Positions 35,640 through 45,594 are shown, numbered from the stretch's first letter. The stretch is DNA of 64,000 nt from Candidatus Zixiibacteriota bacterium (GCA_040756055.1 JBFLZR010000001.1:189849-253848), one strand, 5' to 3'. Notes: generated by a model from the letters alone, not told the origin. Numbers and translations are program-made.

Positions 35640-35717
35640 TTTTTTTATGCCCGCTTTCCCGTTTGGCCTACTCCGTTTTGTATAACGCTCGTATCGCTCC
35701 CGTTGGCCACTAATCGC

Positions 35718-35746
35718 TTGCCCCGCGCCGAATTTCTATATAAAAT
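35718..35746 (+). promoter_or_regulatory. Candidate promoter of the P5C dehydrogenase gene
   Basis: TTGCCC (35718-35723), 17 bases, then TAAAAT (35741-35746), about 92 bases before the start codon. The -10 matches five of six consensus bases and the -35 four of six. Its place between the tRNA and the gene fits. Confidence 0.4.
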
Positions 35747-35838
35747 GATAGTCCTGAAAAACTGATTGTGAATAAAAGTTTTGAATGACTAAATAAACGG
35801 GTCGCTGGCCATCGCAGCCCGGACCCGTGGAGGTTCAA

Positions 35839-37458
35839 ATGGGAATTTATCGCGTACCACCACCAAAAAATGAGCCGATCCTTGCTTACGCTCCGGGTTC
35901 ACCCGAAAGAGCCAAACTCGTCAAGGAACTGGCCCAACTCAAGGCCAATCCGCTGGAAATCCCGCTCGTCATTAATGGCAGAGACGTTAAGACAGACAAG
36001 AAAATTGAGATAACATCTCCCCACAACCACAGTCTTAAACTCGGCTTCTATTATCAGGGTAGTGAAGCCGAAGTAAAAAAAGCGGTCGATGCCGCTATAG
36101 AGGCTCAGAAATCCTGGGAGCACATGCCCTGGGAACATAGGGCGGCTATCTTCTTGAAAGCGGCAGACTTACTGGCCGGCTCCTATCGCCATAAGATGAA
36201 TGCCGCCACCATGCTGGCCCATTCCAAAACCATCTTTCAGGCCGAAATTGACTGTGTATGCGAGTTAGTGGACTTCTGGCGCTTCAATGCCTATTACATG
36301 CAGCAAATTTATGAGATTCAACCGGAAAGCGCTCCGATGATCTGGGATAGACTGGACCATCGCCCGCTCGAGGGTTTCATTTTCGCCGTGACGCCGTTCA
36401 ATTTCGTGTCGATCAACGGCAATCTCCCGACCGCTCCGGCGATGCTGGGCAATGTTGTGGTCTGGAAACCGGCTTCAACGGCCGCCTACACCTCGCATAT
36501 TCTCATGCAGATATTGCGCGAAGCGGGGCTTCCCGATGGCGTCATCAACCTGATTTTCGCCCGCGGCGCGGCAATCGGAGACACCGTTCTTCGTAATATA
36601 CATCTGGCCGGTATTCACTTTACCGGTTCGACGGCGGTATTTCAGAACATGTGGAAAACGGTCGGCGAAAATATCGCCAACTATCGGGCCTATCCGCGCA
36701 TTGTCGGTGAAACCGGCGGTAAGGACTTTATTGTCGCGCATCCTTCCGCCGACCCGAAAGCGCTGGTGACGGCGATCGTGCGTGGGGCCTTTGAATATCA
36801 GGGGCAGAAATGTTCCGCGGCTTCACGCTGCTATATCCCCGAATCGATCTGGAAGATCATCAAGAATGACCTCGTGGCGCAGGTCAAGGGCCTCAAGATG
36901 GGCGATCCGGAAGATTTCACCAACTTTGTCAGTGCCGTTATCGATAAGAGCGCGTTTGAGTCTATCACCGAGTTTATCGATTTCGCCAAAGGAGCCAAAG
37001 ACGCTGAGATAATCGCCGGTGGCAAGTATGACAGCTCAAAAGGGTATTTCATCGAACCCACCGTCGTGGTGACAACCGATCCTCACTTCAGACTAATCGA
37101 GGAAGAAATTTTCGGCCCGGTGATCACTCTGTATATCTACAAAGATGATGAGTACGCCAAGACACTGCATCTGTGCGATCAGACTTCACCGTATGCTTTG
37201 ACGGGCGCTATTTTCTCCACCGATCGCAAGGCGATCGAATTGGCCGAGAGAACGCTTCGTCACGCGGCCGGCAATTTCTATATCAATGACAAACCGACCG
37301 GCGCTGTAGTCGGCCAGCAGCCGTTCGGCGGTGGTCGGGCATCGGGCACGAACGACAAGGCGGGCGGTATCCAGAATATGCTTCGCTGGGCCTCGCCGCG
37401 GTCGATTAAAGAGAATTTTGTGCCGCCGCACGATTACCGCTACCCATTCATGGGGTAA
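35839..37458 (+). CDS. pruA: L-glutamate gamma-semialdehyde (1-pyrroline-5-carboxylate) dehydrogenase
   Basis: I start at ATG 35839, which has GGAGG at 35829-35833; an in-frame GTG at 35827 overlaps that site. The 539-residue product is the usual length for the stand-alone ALDH4-type enzyme. It has the N-terminal YRVPPPKNEPILAYAPGS block of the family, VTPFNFVSINGN, the catalytic Glu in GETGGKDF (about residue 291) and the catalytic Cys in YQGQKCSAASR (about residue 324). It oxidises glutamate semialdehyde to glutamate with NAD+, the second step of proline breakdown. No proline dehydrogenase is in the window. Terminator at 37493. Confidence 0.95.
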   Translation: MGIYRVPPPKNEPILAYAPGSPERAKLVKELAQLKANPLEIPLVINGRDVKTDKKIEITSPHNHSLKLGFYYQGSEAEVKKAVDAAIEAQKSWEHMPWEHRAAIFLKAADLLAGSYRHKMNAATMLAHSKTIFQAEIDCVCELVDFWRFNAYYMQQIYEIQPESAPMIWDRLDHRPLEGFIFAVTPFNFVSINGNLPTAPAMLGNVVVWKPASTAAYTSHILMQILREAGLPDGVINLIFARGAAIGDTVLRNIHLAGIHFTGSTAVFQNMWKTVGENIANYRAYPRIVGETGGKDFIVAHPSADPKALVTAIVRGAFEYQGQKCSAASRCYIPESIWKIIKNDLVAQVKGLKMGDPEDFTNFVSAVIDKSAFESITEFIDFAKGAKDAEIIAGGKYDSSKGYFIEPTVVVTTDPHFRLIEEEIFGPVITLYIYKDDEYAKTLHLCDQTSPYALTGAIFSTDRKAIELAERTLRHAAGNFYINDKPTGAVVGQQPFGGGRASGTNDKAGGIQNMLRWASPRSIKENFVPPHDYRYPFMG

Positions 37459-37492
37459 GTGGCTGAGTTGTGTTGGCTGAGACGATCTGAAG

Positions 37493-37525
37493 GCCGTCGG
37501 GAATCGAAACCCGACGGCTTCTTCT
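37493..37525 (+). terminator. Terminator after P5C dehydrogenase
   Basis: Arms GCCGTCGGG (37493-37501) and CCCGACGGC (37510-37518) pair perfectly around an 8-base loop, followed by TTCTTCTC. The T-tract is interrupted but the 9-bp stem is strong. Confidence 0.75.
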
Positions 37526-37656
37526 CATGTTATTCAGTCTGTCAACATAACTGGCTTTTGGATAATGAATTAGAGGCACCATACATGTGCCGCGTCTGAG
37601 CGGATGGTCTCTTCGCTGGCCTCAAGTTATGCCGATGTTCTACCGTTAATAGATAT

Positions 37657-38589
37657 ATGGAAATACGTCAGATTCTCCACTACAATCTTTTCGAAAAAAT
37701 CGGCGAGGGAATCAGCGGCGAGGTTTATCGGGCCTGGGATAATGACCAGCAAAAACCGGCAGCCGTAAAAATCCTCAGGAGAACGCCCGCCTCGCAGCAT
37801 CTGACCGACCGCCTTTCGACGGCGAGGGCGCTGATTCACCAGGAACACCCGAATATCGGCCGGATATATCACGTGGTCGAGAAAGGCGACCTGACAGCTG
37901 TTGTCATGGAGCATGTGACAGGTCAGAGTCTGGCCGACATTATCAGCTGCGAGGACAAAACCGACTACAACATACTCGACATATTCGCCCAGGCGGCTCG
38001 GGGTCTCAAGGAAATTCACGCCATGAAACTTCTTCACGGCAATCTGAAACCGAGCAACATAATGGTCAGTTCGGAAGGGATCGTCAAGCTTATCGACGCC
38101 GGACTGTCATTGTTTGAAGATTATCAGCTCAACCCGGAGTTCGAGGCTCCAGCCGAGGCATACCATTATCTTTCACCCGAACAGGTCCTCAACCAGGACA
38201 TCACTGTCAAATCCGACCTTTTCTCGCTCGGGGGAATTTTCTATCGCTGCGTTGCCGGAGAATTGCCCTTTGACGGTGTTGACGCTAACGATATCTGCCG
38301 ATCCATTCTCGATTACCAGCCCAATTTCACGGCGCTTCGAAGCCGGGGAACCTCCGGAGACAAGATATTACTTCTGGAGAAACTTCTGGCAAAAGAACCC
38401 GAAGACCGCCTGACCAGCTCAAGTGAGCTCGAGATAACGCTAAGGGAAATGCGGTCGTTTCACGATGATTACCAGAAGCTTCAGGCTCTTATGAAGCCGC
38501 CGCCCAGTTCGCGCCGCTATGTTTCCATAGCCGTTTTGGTCGCTTTGCTTCTAATATTCTGGTACGTGGTGACTTCGGGCCGCCACTGA
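37657..38589 (+). CDS. Serine/threonine protein kinase-like protein, predicted pseudokinase, membrane-anchored
   Basis: This 310-residue protein has one kinase-like domain (residues 8-270) and a C-terminal membrane helix (about 288-306, VSIAVLVALLLIFWYVV). Present: the glycine-rich loop GEGISGEV (16-23), the ATP lysine AAVK38 and Asp147 in DAG (the DFG position). The catalytic loop, normally H-R-D-L-K-P-x-N, reads HGNLKPSN (127-134), so the catalytic base Asp is Asn129. By hand alignment the helix-C glutamate expected just before HPNI is also absent. The SPEQ and DLFSLGGIFY elements are kept. I infer an ATP- or partner-binding pseudokinase with the kinase domain in the cytoplasm. No sensor domain follows the membrane helix. 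It is monocistronic by spacing. Confidence 0.75.
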   Translation: MEIRQILHYNLFEKIGEGISGEVYRAWDNDQQKPAAVKILRRTPASQHLTDRLSTARALIHQEHPNIGRIYHVVEKGDLTAVVMEHVTGQSLADIISCEDKTDYNILDIFAQAARGLKEIHAMKLLHGNLKPSNIMVSSEGIVKLIDAGLSLFEDYQLNPEFEAPAEAYHYLSPEQVLNQDITVKSDLFSLGGIFYRCVAGELPFDGVDANDICRSILDYQPNFTALRSRGTSGDKILLLEKLLAKEPEDRLTSSSELEITLREMRSFHDDYQKLQALMKPPPSSRRYVSIAVLVALLLIFWYVVTSGRH

Positions 38590-38716
38590 GGCGGGAGCGC
38601 CCCTGCCCTGGTTATCGTGTTGGTAACCCTCCAAAAATCTGTTTACTAAGCCGAAAAAAAGCCTATTTTGTAAGGTTGCCGCCGTATGCCAGATGAGAGC
38701 AGGCGGCCGGAGGAAA

Positions 38717-41113
38717 ATGAAATTAAGGCATAATTCAGAAGAAATCGAAATCAAGTCCAGTCTTCCGCTGATACCGCTGCGTGACGTAGTCGTATTTCCC
38801 CACATGATATACCCGCTTCTGATTGGACGCAATTTCACAATCAATGCCCTTCAGCAGGCATTAAACGATGACAAACAGGTCCTGCTGGTGGCCCAGAGAC
38901 AGGCCGATGTCGACAGCCCGGAACTTGCCGATCTTTACCGGGTCGGTATTGTCGCAAGAGTGCTGCAGGTTATGAAGATGCCGAACGGCACTTTCAAGGT
39001 TCTGGTCGAGGGTCTGGTGAGGGCGAAAATAGAGCACATGAAAAAACAGGCGGGCTATTTCCAGACCGAGATAGAAGCCATCCCCCCCGACGAAAGGCCC
39101 GCCGATCGAGAAACCGAAGCGTTATCCCGCTCGGCCATTGAGCGGTTCTCCGAATATGTCAAACTGAACAAACGCATCCCCGAAGAGGTCCTGGTTTCGC
39201 TCTCGGCGATAGGCAGTTATCACCAGAAGGCCGACAGCATTGCCGCTCATATCCTTCATCGCATGGAAACCAAGCAGCAGATCCTGGAGACATACACGGT
39301 CAAAGAGCAGTTTCAACTCCTCGGCGAGATTCTTAAGGAAGAAATAGAAATCCAGAAGATAGAGCACAAAATCGACGGTTCGGTACGCGATTCAATGTCA
39401 CGCAGCCAGCGCGAGTTCTATCTGCAACAGCAGCTGAAAGCTATCAAAGATGAACTGGGGCAGTTCGATGAGCCGCCGGCCGAAGTCGACGACCTCTATG
39501 CCAAGCTGGAGAGCTACGATTATCCTGCACCCGTTAAGGCAAAAGCCGAGGATGAAATCAAGAAGCTGTCTAAAATGCACCCCTATTCGGCGGAATCAGG
39601 CGTGGTGCGCGCATATCTCGATTGGCTGCTTGATCTGCCGTGGAACCATCCCACCAAAGATCAGACCAACTTCAAGAAAGTAAAGGCGATTCTCGACGGT
39701 GACCATTTCGGATTGCAGAAACCCAAGAGCAGGATACTGGAGCACCTGGCCGTCATAAGATTGGCCGGTAAAGTCAGAGGCCCCATACTCTGCCTGGTGG
39801 GTCCTCCCGGCGTCGGCAAAACATCGGTCGGGCGTTCCATAGCGAGGGCGCTCGGACGGAATTTCGTGCGTATGTCGCTGGGCGGCGTGCACGACGAAGC
39901 AGAGATACGCGGACATCGCCGCACCTATATCGGAGCGCTTCCCGGAAGAATAATTCAGTCGATCAAAAAATCGGGATCGTCCAATCCGGTCTTTCTGCTC
40001 GACGAAATCGACAAAATCGGCAAAGATTTTCGCGGAGACCCGGCTTCGGCGCTGCTGGAAGTGCTCGATCCGGAACAGAATAACACCTTTACCGACAACT
40101 ACCTCGAAGTCGAGTATGATTTGTCCGACACCCTGTTTGTCACGACCGCCAACACCGTAGTCACGGTCCCGCCGGCGCTGAGAGACAGAATGGAAATTAT
40201 CCGGCTGCCCGGTTACCTGGATTTCGAGAAGGTCGCCATCGCAAAAGATTTCCTGCTTCCCAAATTGATCGAGGAGCTCGGTCTGGAGAAAGTCGCTATT
40301 GAGATCAAGGAGCCGGCCCTGCTTGATATAATCAACAGCTACACGCGTGAAGCGGGCGTACGCGAGCTGGAACGTCAGTTGAGCGCCATGCTCCGTAAGA
40401 TAGCCGTAGATATAGCATCAGGGAGAAAAATCCGTAAGGTTTCGCTGACCAAAGCCAGGGTCCGCAAACTGCTCGGTGTACCCAAATACCTGGATACCAA
40501 CGTCAAGGCCAACCCCACTATCGGCTATGCCGTCGGACTGGCATGGACGGAACTCGGCGGCGATGTCTTGCCGGTCGAGGTTGTCTTGATGAACGGCAAA
40601 GCCAAACTGACCCTGACCGGTTCGCTCGGCGATGTAATGCAGGAATCCGCCGTAGCCGCGTTGTCCTATATCCGAAGAAACGCAAATACGTTCGGTCTCA
40701 AGGCGAATTTCTTCGAGAACCTCGAGGTTCATGTTCACATTCCCGAAGGCGCGGTTCCAAAGGATGGCCCCTCGGCAGGCATTACGCTTCTCACCGCCCT
40801 GCTGTCGTCGTTAACCGGCATTCCGGTTCGAACCGATATAGCCATGACGGGCGAGATCACCCTTATCGGCGATGTTCTTCCCGTTGGTGGTCTGAACGAA
40901 AAACTTCTGGCGGCCAAACGCCTCGGCATCACTGAGATAATACTGCCCGAAAAGAACCGCAAGGATATCACCGAGATGCAAAAGGAGCTTCTCGATGGTC
41001 TCAAGCTCCATTTCGTACGGCGGGTACGCGATGTCTTGAATCTGGCCATGCTCGACACTCCATTCGTCAAAGCAAGGGCCGACCGCCGCATGGATTTTGG
41101 AATTCGCCTGTAG
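38717..41113 (+). CDS. lon: ATP-dependent protease Lon
   Basis: I use ATG 38717, eight residues inside a longer frame that opens at 38693. GGAGG is only three bases before 38717, so the upstream ATG is a real alternative. The product of about 798 residues has the LON substrate-binding domain (LPLIPLRDVVVFPHMIYPL), the AAA+ domain with Walker A GPPGVGKTS and Walker B PVFLLDEIDK, and the protease domain with the Ser-Lys dyad (PKDGPSAG; NEKLLAAK). It degrades misfolded and regulatory proteins in the cytoplasm. The domain order and length are normal. Confidence 0.97.
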   Translation: MKLRHNSEEIEIKSSLPLIPLRDVVVFPHMIYPLLIGRNFTINALQQALNDDKQVLLVAQRQADVDSPELADLYRVGIVARVLQVMKMPNGTFKVLVEGLVRAKIEHMKKQAGYFQTEIEAIPPDERPADRETEALSRSAIERFSEYVKLNKRIPEEVLVSLSAIGSYHQKADSIAAHILHRMETKQQILETYTVKEQFQLLGEILKEEIEIQKIEHKIDGSVRDSMSRSQREFYLQQQLKAIKDELGQFDEPPAEVDDLYAKLESYDYPAPVKAKAEDEIKKLSKMHPYSAESGVVRAYLDWLLDLPWNHPTKDQTNFKKVKAILDGDHFGLQKPKSRILEHLAVIRLAGKVRGPILCLVGPPGVGKTSVGRSIARALGRNFVRMSLGGVHDEAEIRGHRRTYIGALPGRIIQSIKKSGSSNPVFLLDEIDKIGKDFRGDPASALLEVLDPEQNNTFTDNYLEVEYDLSDTLFVTTANTVVTVPPALRDRMEIIRLPGYLDFEKVAIAKDFLLPKLIEELGLEKVAIEIKEPALLDIINSYTREAGVRELERQLSAMLRKIAVDIASGRKIRKVSLTKARVRKLLGVPKYLDTNVKANPTIGYAVGLAWTELGGDVLPVEVVLMNGKAKLTLTGSLGDVMQESAVAALSYIRRNANTFGLKANFFENLEVHVHIPEGAVPKDGPSAGITLLTALLSSLTGIPVRTDIAMTGEITLIGDVLPVGGLNEKLLAAKRLGITEIILPEKNRKDITEMQKELLDGLKLHFVRRVRDVLNLAMLDTPFVKARADRRMDFGIRL

Positions 41114-41157
41114 GGCAGGGTAATAAGATTATAACCTCAGAATATAGATAGTTTGTT

Positions 41158-41730
41158 TTGAAACAGATGAATTGCCGATTTGTGGGCTCTTTCTACAAGT
41201 ATGACCAGACTCCCCGCGATAAGCGGCCCCAGGTAGCATTTGCCGGACGATCAAACGTCGGTAAATCCTCTCTCTTGAACAAGCTCACGGGTCAGCGAAA
41301 ACTGGCCAAGGTCTCCAACACACCCGGTAAAACCCGATCGCTCAATTTCTTTCTCGTCAACGACAGATTCTATTTCGTGGATCTTCCCGGTTACGGCTAC
41401 GCCCGAGTCTCCAAAACAGAGCGGGCCGGGTGGGCAAAACTGCTCGAAGAATATTTGGAGAAAAGTGAAAATTTACGCGGCATTGTGATTCTCATGGATA
41501 GTCGCCGTGAACCCACCGACCTTGACCTGCAGCTTTTCGACTGGTTGTCCCGAAGACAACTTCCGGGAATAGTCGTCGTTACCAAGGCGGACAAATTGAA
41601 CCGCGACAGAATAAACCGCCGGGTCAGGCAGGTCGAGAGCGATTTCGGCTTGACAGCGATACCATTCTCCACTATAACCGGAGTTGGAAAAAACGAACTT
41701 CAAAGCGCCATTATGGAATTACTTGGATAA
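41158..41730 (+). CDS. engB: Ribosome biogenesis GTP-binding protein EngB/YihA
   Basis: This 190-residue protein is read from TTG 41158; ATG 41167 is equally possible because neither has a clear ribosome binding site. GTPase motifs: G1 GRSNVGKSS, G3 DLPGYGYA with the family-specific GYGYARV, and G4 TKADKL. EngB assists assembly of the large ribosomal subunit and is usually essential. It lies between lon and purA, with 44 bp and 26 bp spacings, in a housekeeping operon. Confidence 0.95.
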   Translation: MKQMNCRFVGSFYKYDQTPRDKRPQVAFAGRSNVGKSSLLNKLTGQRKLAKVSNTPGKTRSLNFFLVNDRFYFVDLPGYGYARVSKTERAGWAKLLEEYLEKSENLRGIVILMDSRREPTDLDLQLFDWLSRRQLPGIVVVTKADKLNRDRINRRVRQVESDFGLTAIPFSTITGVGKNELQSAIMELLG

Positions 41731-41756
41731 GCAACTAATTTACAGACAGAGAAAAT

Positions 41757-43037
41757 ATGAATAAGAACAAAGTAGTTATTGGATGCCAGTGGGGCGACGA
41801 GGGCAAGGGGAAGATTGTCGATCTGCTGGCGGCCGAGTCCGATATCACCGCCCGGTTTCAGGGTGGCGCCAACGCCGGACATACTATCTGTGTCGATGAT
41901 AAGAAATACATCCTGCACCTGATTCCTTCGGGAATCATCCACCCCGGCAAAGAATGTGTCATCGGTAATGGTGTCGTGCTGGATCCTTTCGGATTCAAAG
42001 AAGAACTGGAGTTTTTGAGCTCCCAGGGAATCTCTTATCACGGCCGTCTGTGGGTGTCGCCGGCGGCCAACCTGGTGCTGCCCTACCACAAGCTTATCGA
42101 TGCCGTCGAGGAAAAGAGCCGGGGGACAGCCAGCCTCGGAACGACCCAGCGCGGAATCGGCCCGGCTTATGTTGACAAGGTGGCACGGCACGGAATCCGT
42201 CTGGCCGACATCATGGTACCTGACAGGCTGAGAAAACGGTTGGAGTACCAGCGCGTCATCAAGAGCAAGTACCTGACCGGTTCCGATGATGAGCGCGCGG
42301 ATCTTGACCGGACGTACGAGGAACTGCTCAAACTGACCGACCTGTTCAAGCCGCTCATGATCGATGTGTCGTTGTTTCTGCACAAGGCGCATCGCGGCGG
42401 CAAAACGATTCTTTTCGAGGGAGCTCAGGGGGCGCTGCTCGATGTTGACCTCGGCACCTACCCCTTCGCTACATCATCGAACACCACTACCGGTGGCGCT
42501 CTAACCGGACTTGGAATCGGCGTGAAGATGATCGACGAGGTCGTAGGCGTGATTAAAGCCTATACCACGCGTGTGGGTGCGGGCCCGTTCCCGACTGAGC
42601 TGATAGATGAGACCGGAGAAGAACTTCGCCGCATCGGTGACGAGTTCGGCGCCACCACCGGTCGGCCGCGCCGCTGCGGCTGGCTGGACCTGGTATCGCT
42701 GCGACACGTGGTCCGTATCAACGGTGTCGACTCGATTGCCGTCACCAAGCTCGATGTTCTCGACAACATGTCAGAGATCAAGGTTTGCACGGCCTATGAA
42801 TTCAGGGGCGAGCAGATTACCGAAGTCCCTCTCGACCTGGCTGAACTTGCATACGCCAAACCGGTTTACACTACTCTGCCGGGCTGGGAAAAAGACACTA
42901 CGGGTACGACCCGCTTTGAAAATCTGCCGCAGAAGGCTCAGGACTACCTGAACTATATCGCGAAAGATCTCGGGGTCAGAATCTGTATCGTTTCGACCGG
43001 CGCAAAAAGAAAAGAGACCATTTCAATTCCAACCTAA
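41757..43037 (+). CDS. purA: Adenylosuccinate synthase
   Basis: This 426-residue protein has all hallmark blocks: GCQWGDEGKGKIVD (GTP loop with catalytic Asp), GGANAGHTI, TTQRGIGPAYVDK, FEGAQGALLDVDLGTYPF, RVGAGPFPTE and TGRPRRCGWLD. It joins IMP and aspartate with GTP to give adenylosuccinate, the first committed step to AMP. It is co-directional with engB and the FKBP gene; the operon ends at 43587-43610. Confidence 0.97.
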   Translation: MNKNKVVIGCQWGDEGKGKIVDLLAAESDITARFQGGANAGHTICVDDKKYILHLIPSGIIHPGKECVIGNGVVLDPFGFKEELEFLSSQGISYHGRLWVSPAANLVLPYHKLIDAVEEKSRGTASLGTTQRGIGPAYVDKVARHGIRLADIMVPDRLRKRLEYQRVIKSKYLTGSDDERADLDRTYEELLKLTDLFKPLMIDVSLFLHKAHRGGKTILFEGAQGALLDVDLGTYPFATSSNTTTGGALTGLGIGVKMIDEVVGVIKAYTTRVGAGPFPTELIDETGEELRRIGDEFGATTGRPRRCGWLDLVSLRHVVRINGVDSIAVTKLDVLDNMSEIKVCTAYEFRGEQITEVPLDLAELAYAKPVYTTLPGWEKDTTGTTRFENLPQKAQDYLNYIAKDLGVRICIVSTGAKRKETISIPT

Positions 43038-43054
43038 ATTAGGGAGTACATGCA

Positions 43055-43543
43055 GTGAAGAGAATTTTGATAGTGTTGCTTATGGTCCTGTTCGCCGCGG
43101 GAGTGACTCTCGGCGACTCAACCGAAGTCAACAAAGAGGCGGAGAAAGTGCAGCCAAAAGCTGATTCGACTGCGGAAAAAGGCAAACCTGAATTGATCAC
43201 CACCGAATCGGGCCTTAAGTATGCCGATCTGGTCGTCGGCACCGGCAAAGAGGCCGTCAACGGTATGAATGTTCAGTGTCATTATACTCTTTGGTTCGCC
43301 GATGAAAACGGCGAGAAGGGCCAGATGGTCCAAAGCTCCAAAGATATGAACGAGCCGTTCATATTTGAGGTCGGTTACAGAGGCCTGATCAAGGGCTGGA
43401 ATGAAGGTATGCTGGGCATGAAAGAAGGCGGCACCAGAATGTTGATCGTCCCTCCGGAACTGGGCTATGGCAACAATCCGCCTCCGGGGATTCCAAAAAA
43501 CCAGACCCTTATTTTTGAACTGGAGTTTTTGAAGGCTATGTAA
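43055..43543 (+). CDS. FKBP-type peptidyl-prolyl cis-trans isomerase, exported
   Basis: This 162-residue protein starts at GTG 43055, behind AGGGAG (an overlapping ATG at 43049 hits a stop at once). The signal peptide ILIVLLMVLFAAGVTLG is followed by a Lys/Glu-rich linker and one FKBP domain with the classical pattern GLIKGWNEGMLGMKEGGTR and LIVPPELGYGNNPPPGIP. It should speed proline isomerisation during folding of periplasmic or outer-membrane proteins. It is the last gene before the terminator at 43587. Confidence 0.92.
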   Translation: MKRILIVLLMVLFAAGVTLGDSTEVNKEAEKVQPKADSTAEKGKPELITTESGLKYADLVVGTGKEAVNGMNVQCHYTLWFADENGEKGQMVQSSKDMNEPFIFEVGYRGLIKGWNEGMLGMKEGGTRMLIVPPELGYGNNPPPGIPKNQTLIFELEFLKAM

Positions 43544-43586
43544 ACGGCCTGTGGCGAGAGGCTTGAGAGATAGCGAATATAAGGAA

Positions 43587-43610
43587 AGGCGCCCAGGTTG
43601 GGCGCCTTTT
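43587..43610 (+). terminator. Terminator after purA-FKBP
   Basis: Arms GGCGCCC (43588-43594) and GGGCGCC (43600-43606), a 5-base loop, then TTTT; flanking A residues extend the stem. Confidence 0.9.
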
Positions 43611-43774
43611 CTATAACTACAAAGAGGTATGAAGGCGTTTCAAGTACGTTGCCAAAATACCATAAACGAAAAACCTCTTTGTCACCCGAATGTCATTTTT
43701 CACGAAAATTCCGAGTTTTTTTGAATTGTGACTGGAGTTAAGGGCTATCCGCGCACCGTTCGACCAGAAATCGT

Positions 43775-43802
43775 TTGACAATCCTGCCTTAATTGGTATT
43801 TT
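43775..43802 (+). promoter_or_regulatory. Promoter of tRNA-Lys
   Basis: Perfect TTGACA (43775-43780), a 16-base spacer and TATTTT (43797-43802), 32 bases before the tRNA. It shares the 16-base spacer with the tRNA-Glu promoter. Confidence 0.75.
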
Positions 43803-43834
43803 AGCCTCACGTTACGCCGGAAAACCGGCGTTGC

Positions 43835-43906
43835 GGGGGTGTAGCTCAGTGGTAGAGCACCTGCCTTTTAAGCAGGGTGTCGATGGTTCGATCCCATCCA
43901 CCCTCA
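43835..43906 (+). tRNA. tRNA-Lys (anticodon TTT)
   Basis: A 72-base cloverleaf. Acceptor GGGGGTG (43835-43841) pairs with CACCCTC (43899-43905) with one G-U pair; A is the discriminator. The D-arm GCTCAGTGGTAGAGC is canonical. The anticodon loop CTTTTAA between CCTGC and GCAGG gives TTT. The T-arm has GGTTCGATCCC. CCA is not encoded, and T8 follows directly and probably ends transcription. Confidence 0.97.
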
Positions 43907-43938
43907 TTTTTTTTGCAGGCAATCTCCCCAAAAGGCAT

Positions 43939-43974
43939 AAAAAAAACTTCCGGTCACTCTCGAAGACCGGAAGT
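43939..43974 (-). terminator. Minus-oriented terminator-like hairpin with no minus-strand gene
   Basis: Perfect 10-bp arms ACTTCCGGTC (43946-43955) and GACCGGAAGT (43965-43974) with a 9-base loop. On the minus strand the stem is followed by a T8 tract (43946-43939). No minus-strand gene feeds into it; the next gene to the right, asnS, is plus-oriented. Confidence 0.6.
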
Positions 43975-44175
43975 CTATGTGATAGGTTGGGAACACACAT
44001 TTTGAAGCTGCGAGGCGCAATTTCACTAATTATACTTCCGAGCCGGCCGTTTGGTTTGAAAAAAATCAAAATGACGCCGCCCCGTGAGTTAATATCTTGC
44101 GCCGCAAAACCGATTCTGTTTTAATTGGAAAAACAACAACTGTCGGCAGGTTTTATCTAATTTCCGGAGTTTGCC

Positions 44176-45573
44176 ATGGATTACAGGACAAGAACAAAAA
44201 TCGCCAGAATACTCATAGATGACCGGGTAGCGCCCGATTCCAACGTAACCATTCTCGGCCTGGTCAGGACTGTTCGAAGAAGCAAAGACGTGGCTTTTGT
44301 CGATGTAAACGACGGGTCTTGCATGGGCAACCTTCAGGCAGTTTTCGCCAACCCGGAAAAATTTCCGGTTTTGGAGAAAATTCTCACCGGAGCCGCCGTC
44401 AGAGTAAGGGGCAGGCTGATAACCTCGCTCGGCAAAGGTCAGAAATACGAACTCGCGGCCGATTCCATAGATCTCGTTGGCGAGGCGGATTCGTCTTACC
44501 CGCTTCAAAAAAAACGCCACAGCTTTGAGTTTTTGCGCGAGGTCGCCCACCTTCGCCCACGCACCAATACATTTGGGGCCACCAACCGGATACGCTCAAA
44601 GCTCTCGTACGCCATTCACAAGTACTACCAGGAGCGGGGTTTTTACTATATTCACACGCCGCTTATTACGACCTCCGATGCCGAAGGAGCCGGGGAGCTT
44701 TTTAGAGTCTCCACTCTCGACTTTGAGAACATCCCGAAAAAAGACGGCCGGATCGATTGGTCTGAAGATTTCTTCGGATCTCCCGCATTTCTTGCCGTAT
44801 CGGGTCAGCTTGAAGGCGAGGCATTGGCCACCGCGCTTGGAGACATTTATACTTTTGGTCCGACTTTCCGCGCCGAAAATTCCAACACCAGCCGACACGC
44901 TTCGGAATTCTGGATGATCGAGCCGGAGATGGCCTGGGCGGAGCAGGAAGACAACTGGGACCTGGCCGAAGATTTCCTGAAATATCTTTTCCGCTTTGCT
45001 CTGGAAGAGTGCGCCGATGAAATGGAGTTCTTCGGACAGTGGGTCGATAAAGAAGTACGCCAGACTCTCGAATCCGTAATCAAGTCGAACTTCGAGCGCA
45101 TCTCCTATACCGAAGTCATAAAAATACTCGAAGCCTCGGGAGAGAAGTTTGAATATCCCGTCAAATGGGGCGTGAACCTTCAATCGGAGCACGAGCGCTA
45201 TCTCACCGAGAAAGCTCTGAAAAAACCGGCTATCGTTTTTGATTATCCGGAAGCGATCAAAGCTTTTTATATGTATGTCAACGATGATGGCCGGACGGTT
45301 CGCGGGATGGATGTTCTGGTGCCGCGCATCGGCGAGATTATCGGCGGCAGTCAGCGTGAACATAGGCTGGATGTTCTCACCGAACGTATCAAGAAGATGG
45401 CTCCGGAGAACATGGATGCTTACGCCTGGTATCTTGATCTGCGCCGCTGGGGCACGATGCCGCACGCCGGATTCGGTCTTGGCTTTGACAGGGCTATCAT
45501 GTATATCACCGGCATGGCGAACATTCGCGATGTAGCCACTTTCCCGCGTGTTCCGGGCTGGGCCAAATTCTAG
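44176..45573 (+). CDS. asnS: Asparaginyl-tRNA synthetase
   Basis: This 465-residue protein has CCGGAG before ATG 44176. It has an N-terminal OB-fold anticodon-binding domain ([24 protein letters not shown]) and a class II catalytic domain: [17 protein letters not shown] (motif 1 region), [25 protein letters not shown] (motif 2, AsnRS-type) and [15 protein letters not shown] (motif 3). AsnRS rather than AspRS is indicated by the shorter length and the SNTSRH signature. It charges tRNA-Asn directly. The gene is flanked on both sides by minus-oriented hairpins. Confidence 0.94.
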   Translation: MDYRTRTKIARILIDDRVAPDSNVTILGLVRTVRRSKDVAFVDVNDGSCMGNLQAVFANPEKFPVLEKILTGAAVRVRGRLITSLGKGQKYELAADSIDLVGEADSSYPLQKKRHSFEFLREVAHLRPRTNTFGATNRIRSKLSYAIHKYYQERGFYYIHTPLITTSDAEGAGELFRVSTLDFENIPKKDGRIDWSEDFFGSPAFLAVSGQLEGEALATALGDIYTFGPTFRAENSNTSRHASEFWMIEPEMAWAEQEDNWDLAEDFLKYLFRFALEECADEMEFFGQWVDKEVRQTLESVIKSNFERISYTEVIKILEASGEKFEYPVKWGVNLQSEHERYLTEKALKKPAIVFDYPEAIKAFYMYVNDDGRTVRGMDVLVPRIGEIIGGSQREHRLDVLTERIKKMAPENMDAYAWYLDLRRWGTMPHAGFGLGFDRAIMYITGMANIRDVATFPRVPGWAKF

Positions 45574-45594
45574 GCTAACATACCAATTTCCGGT

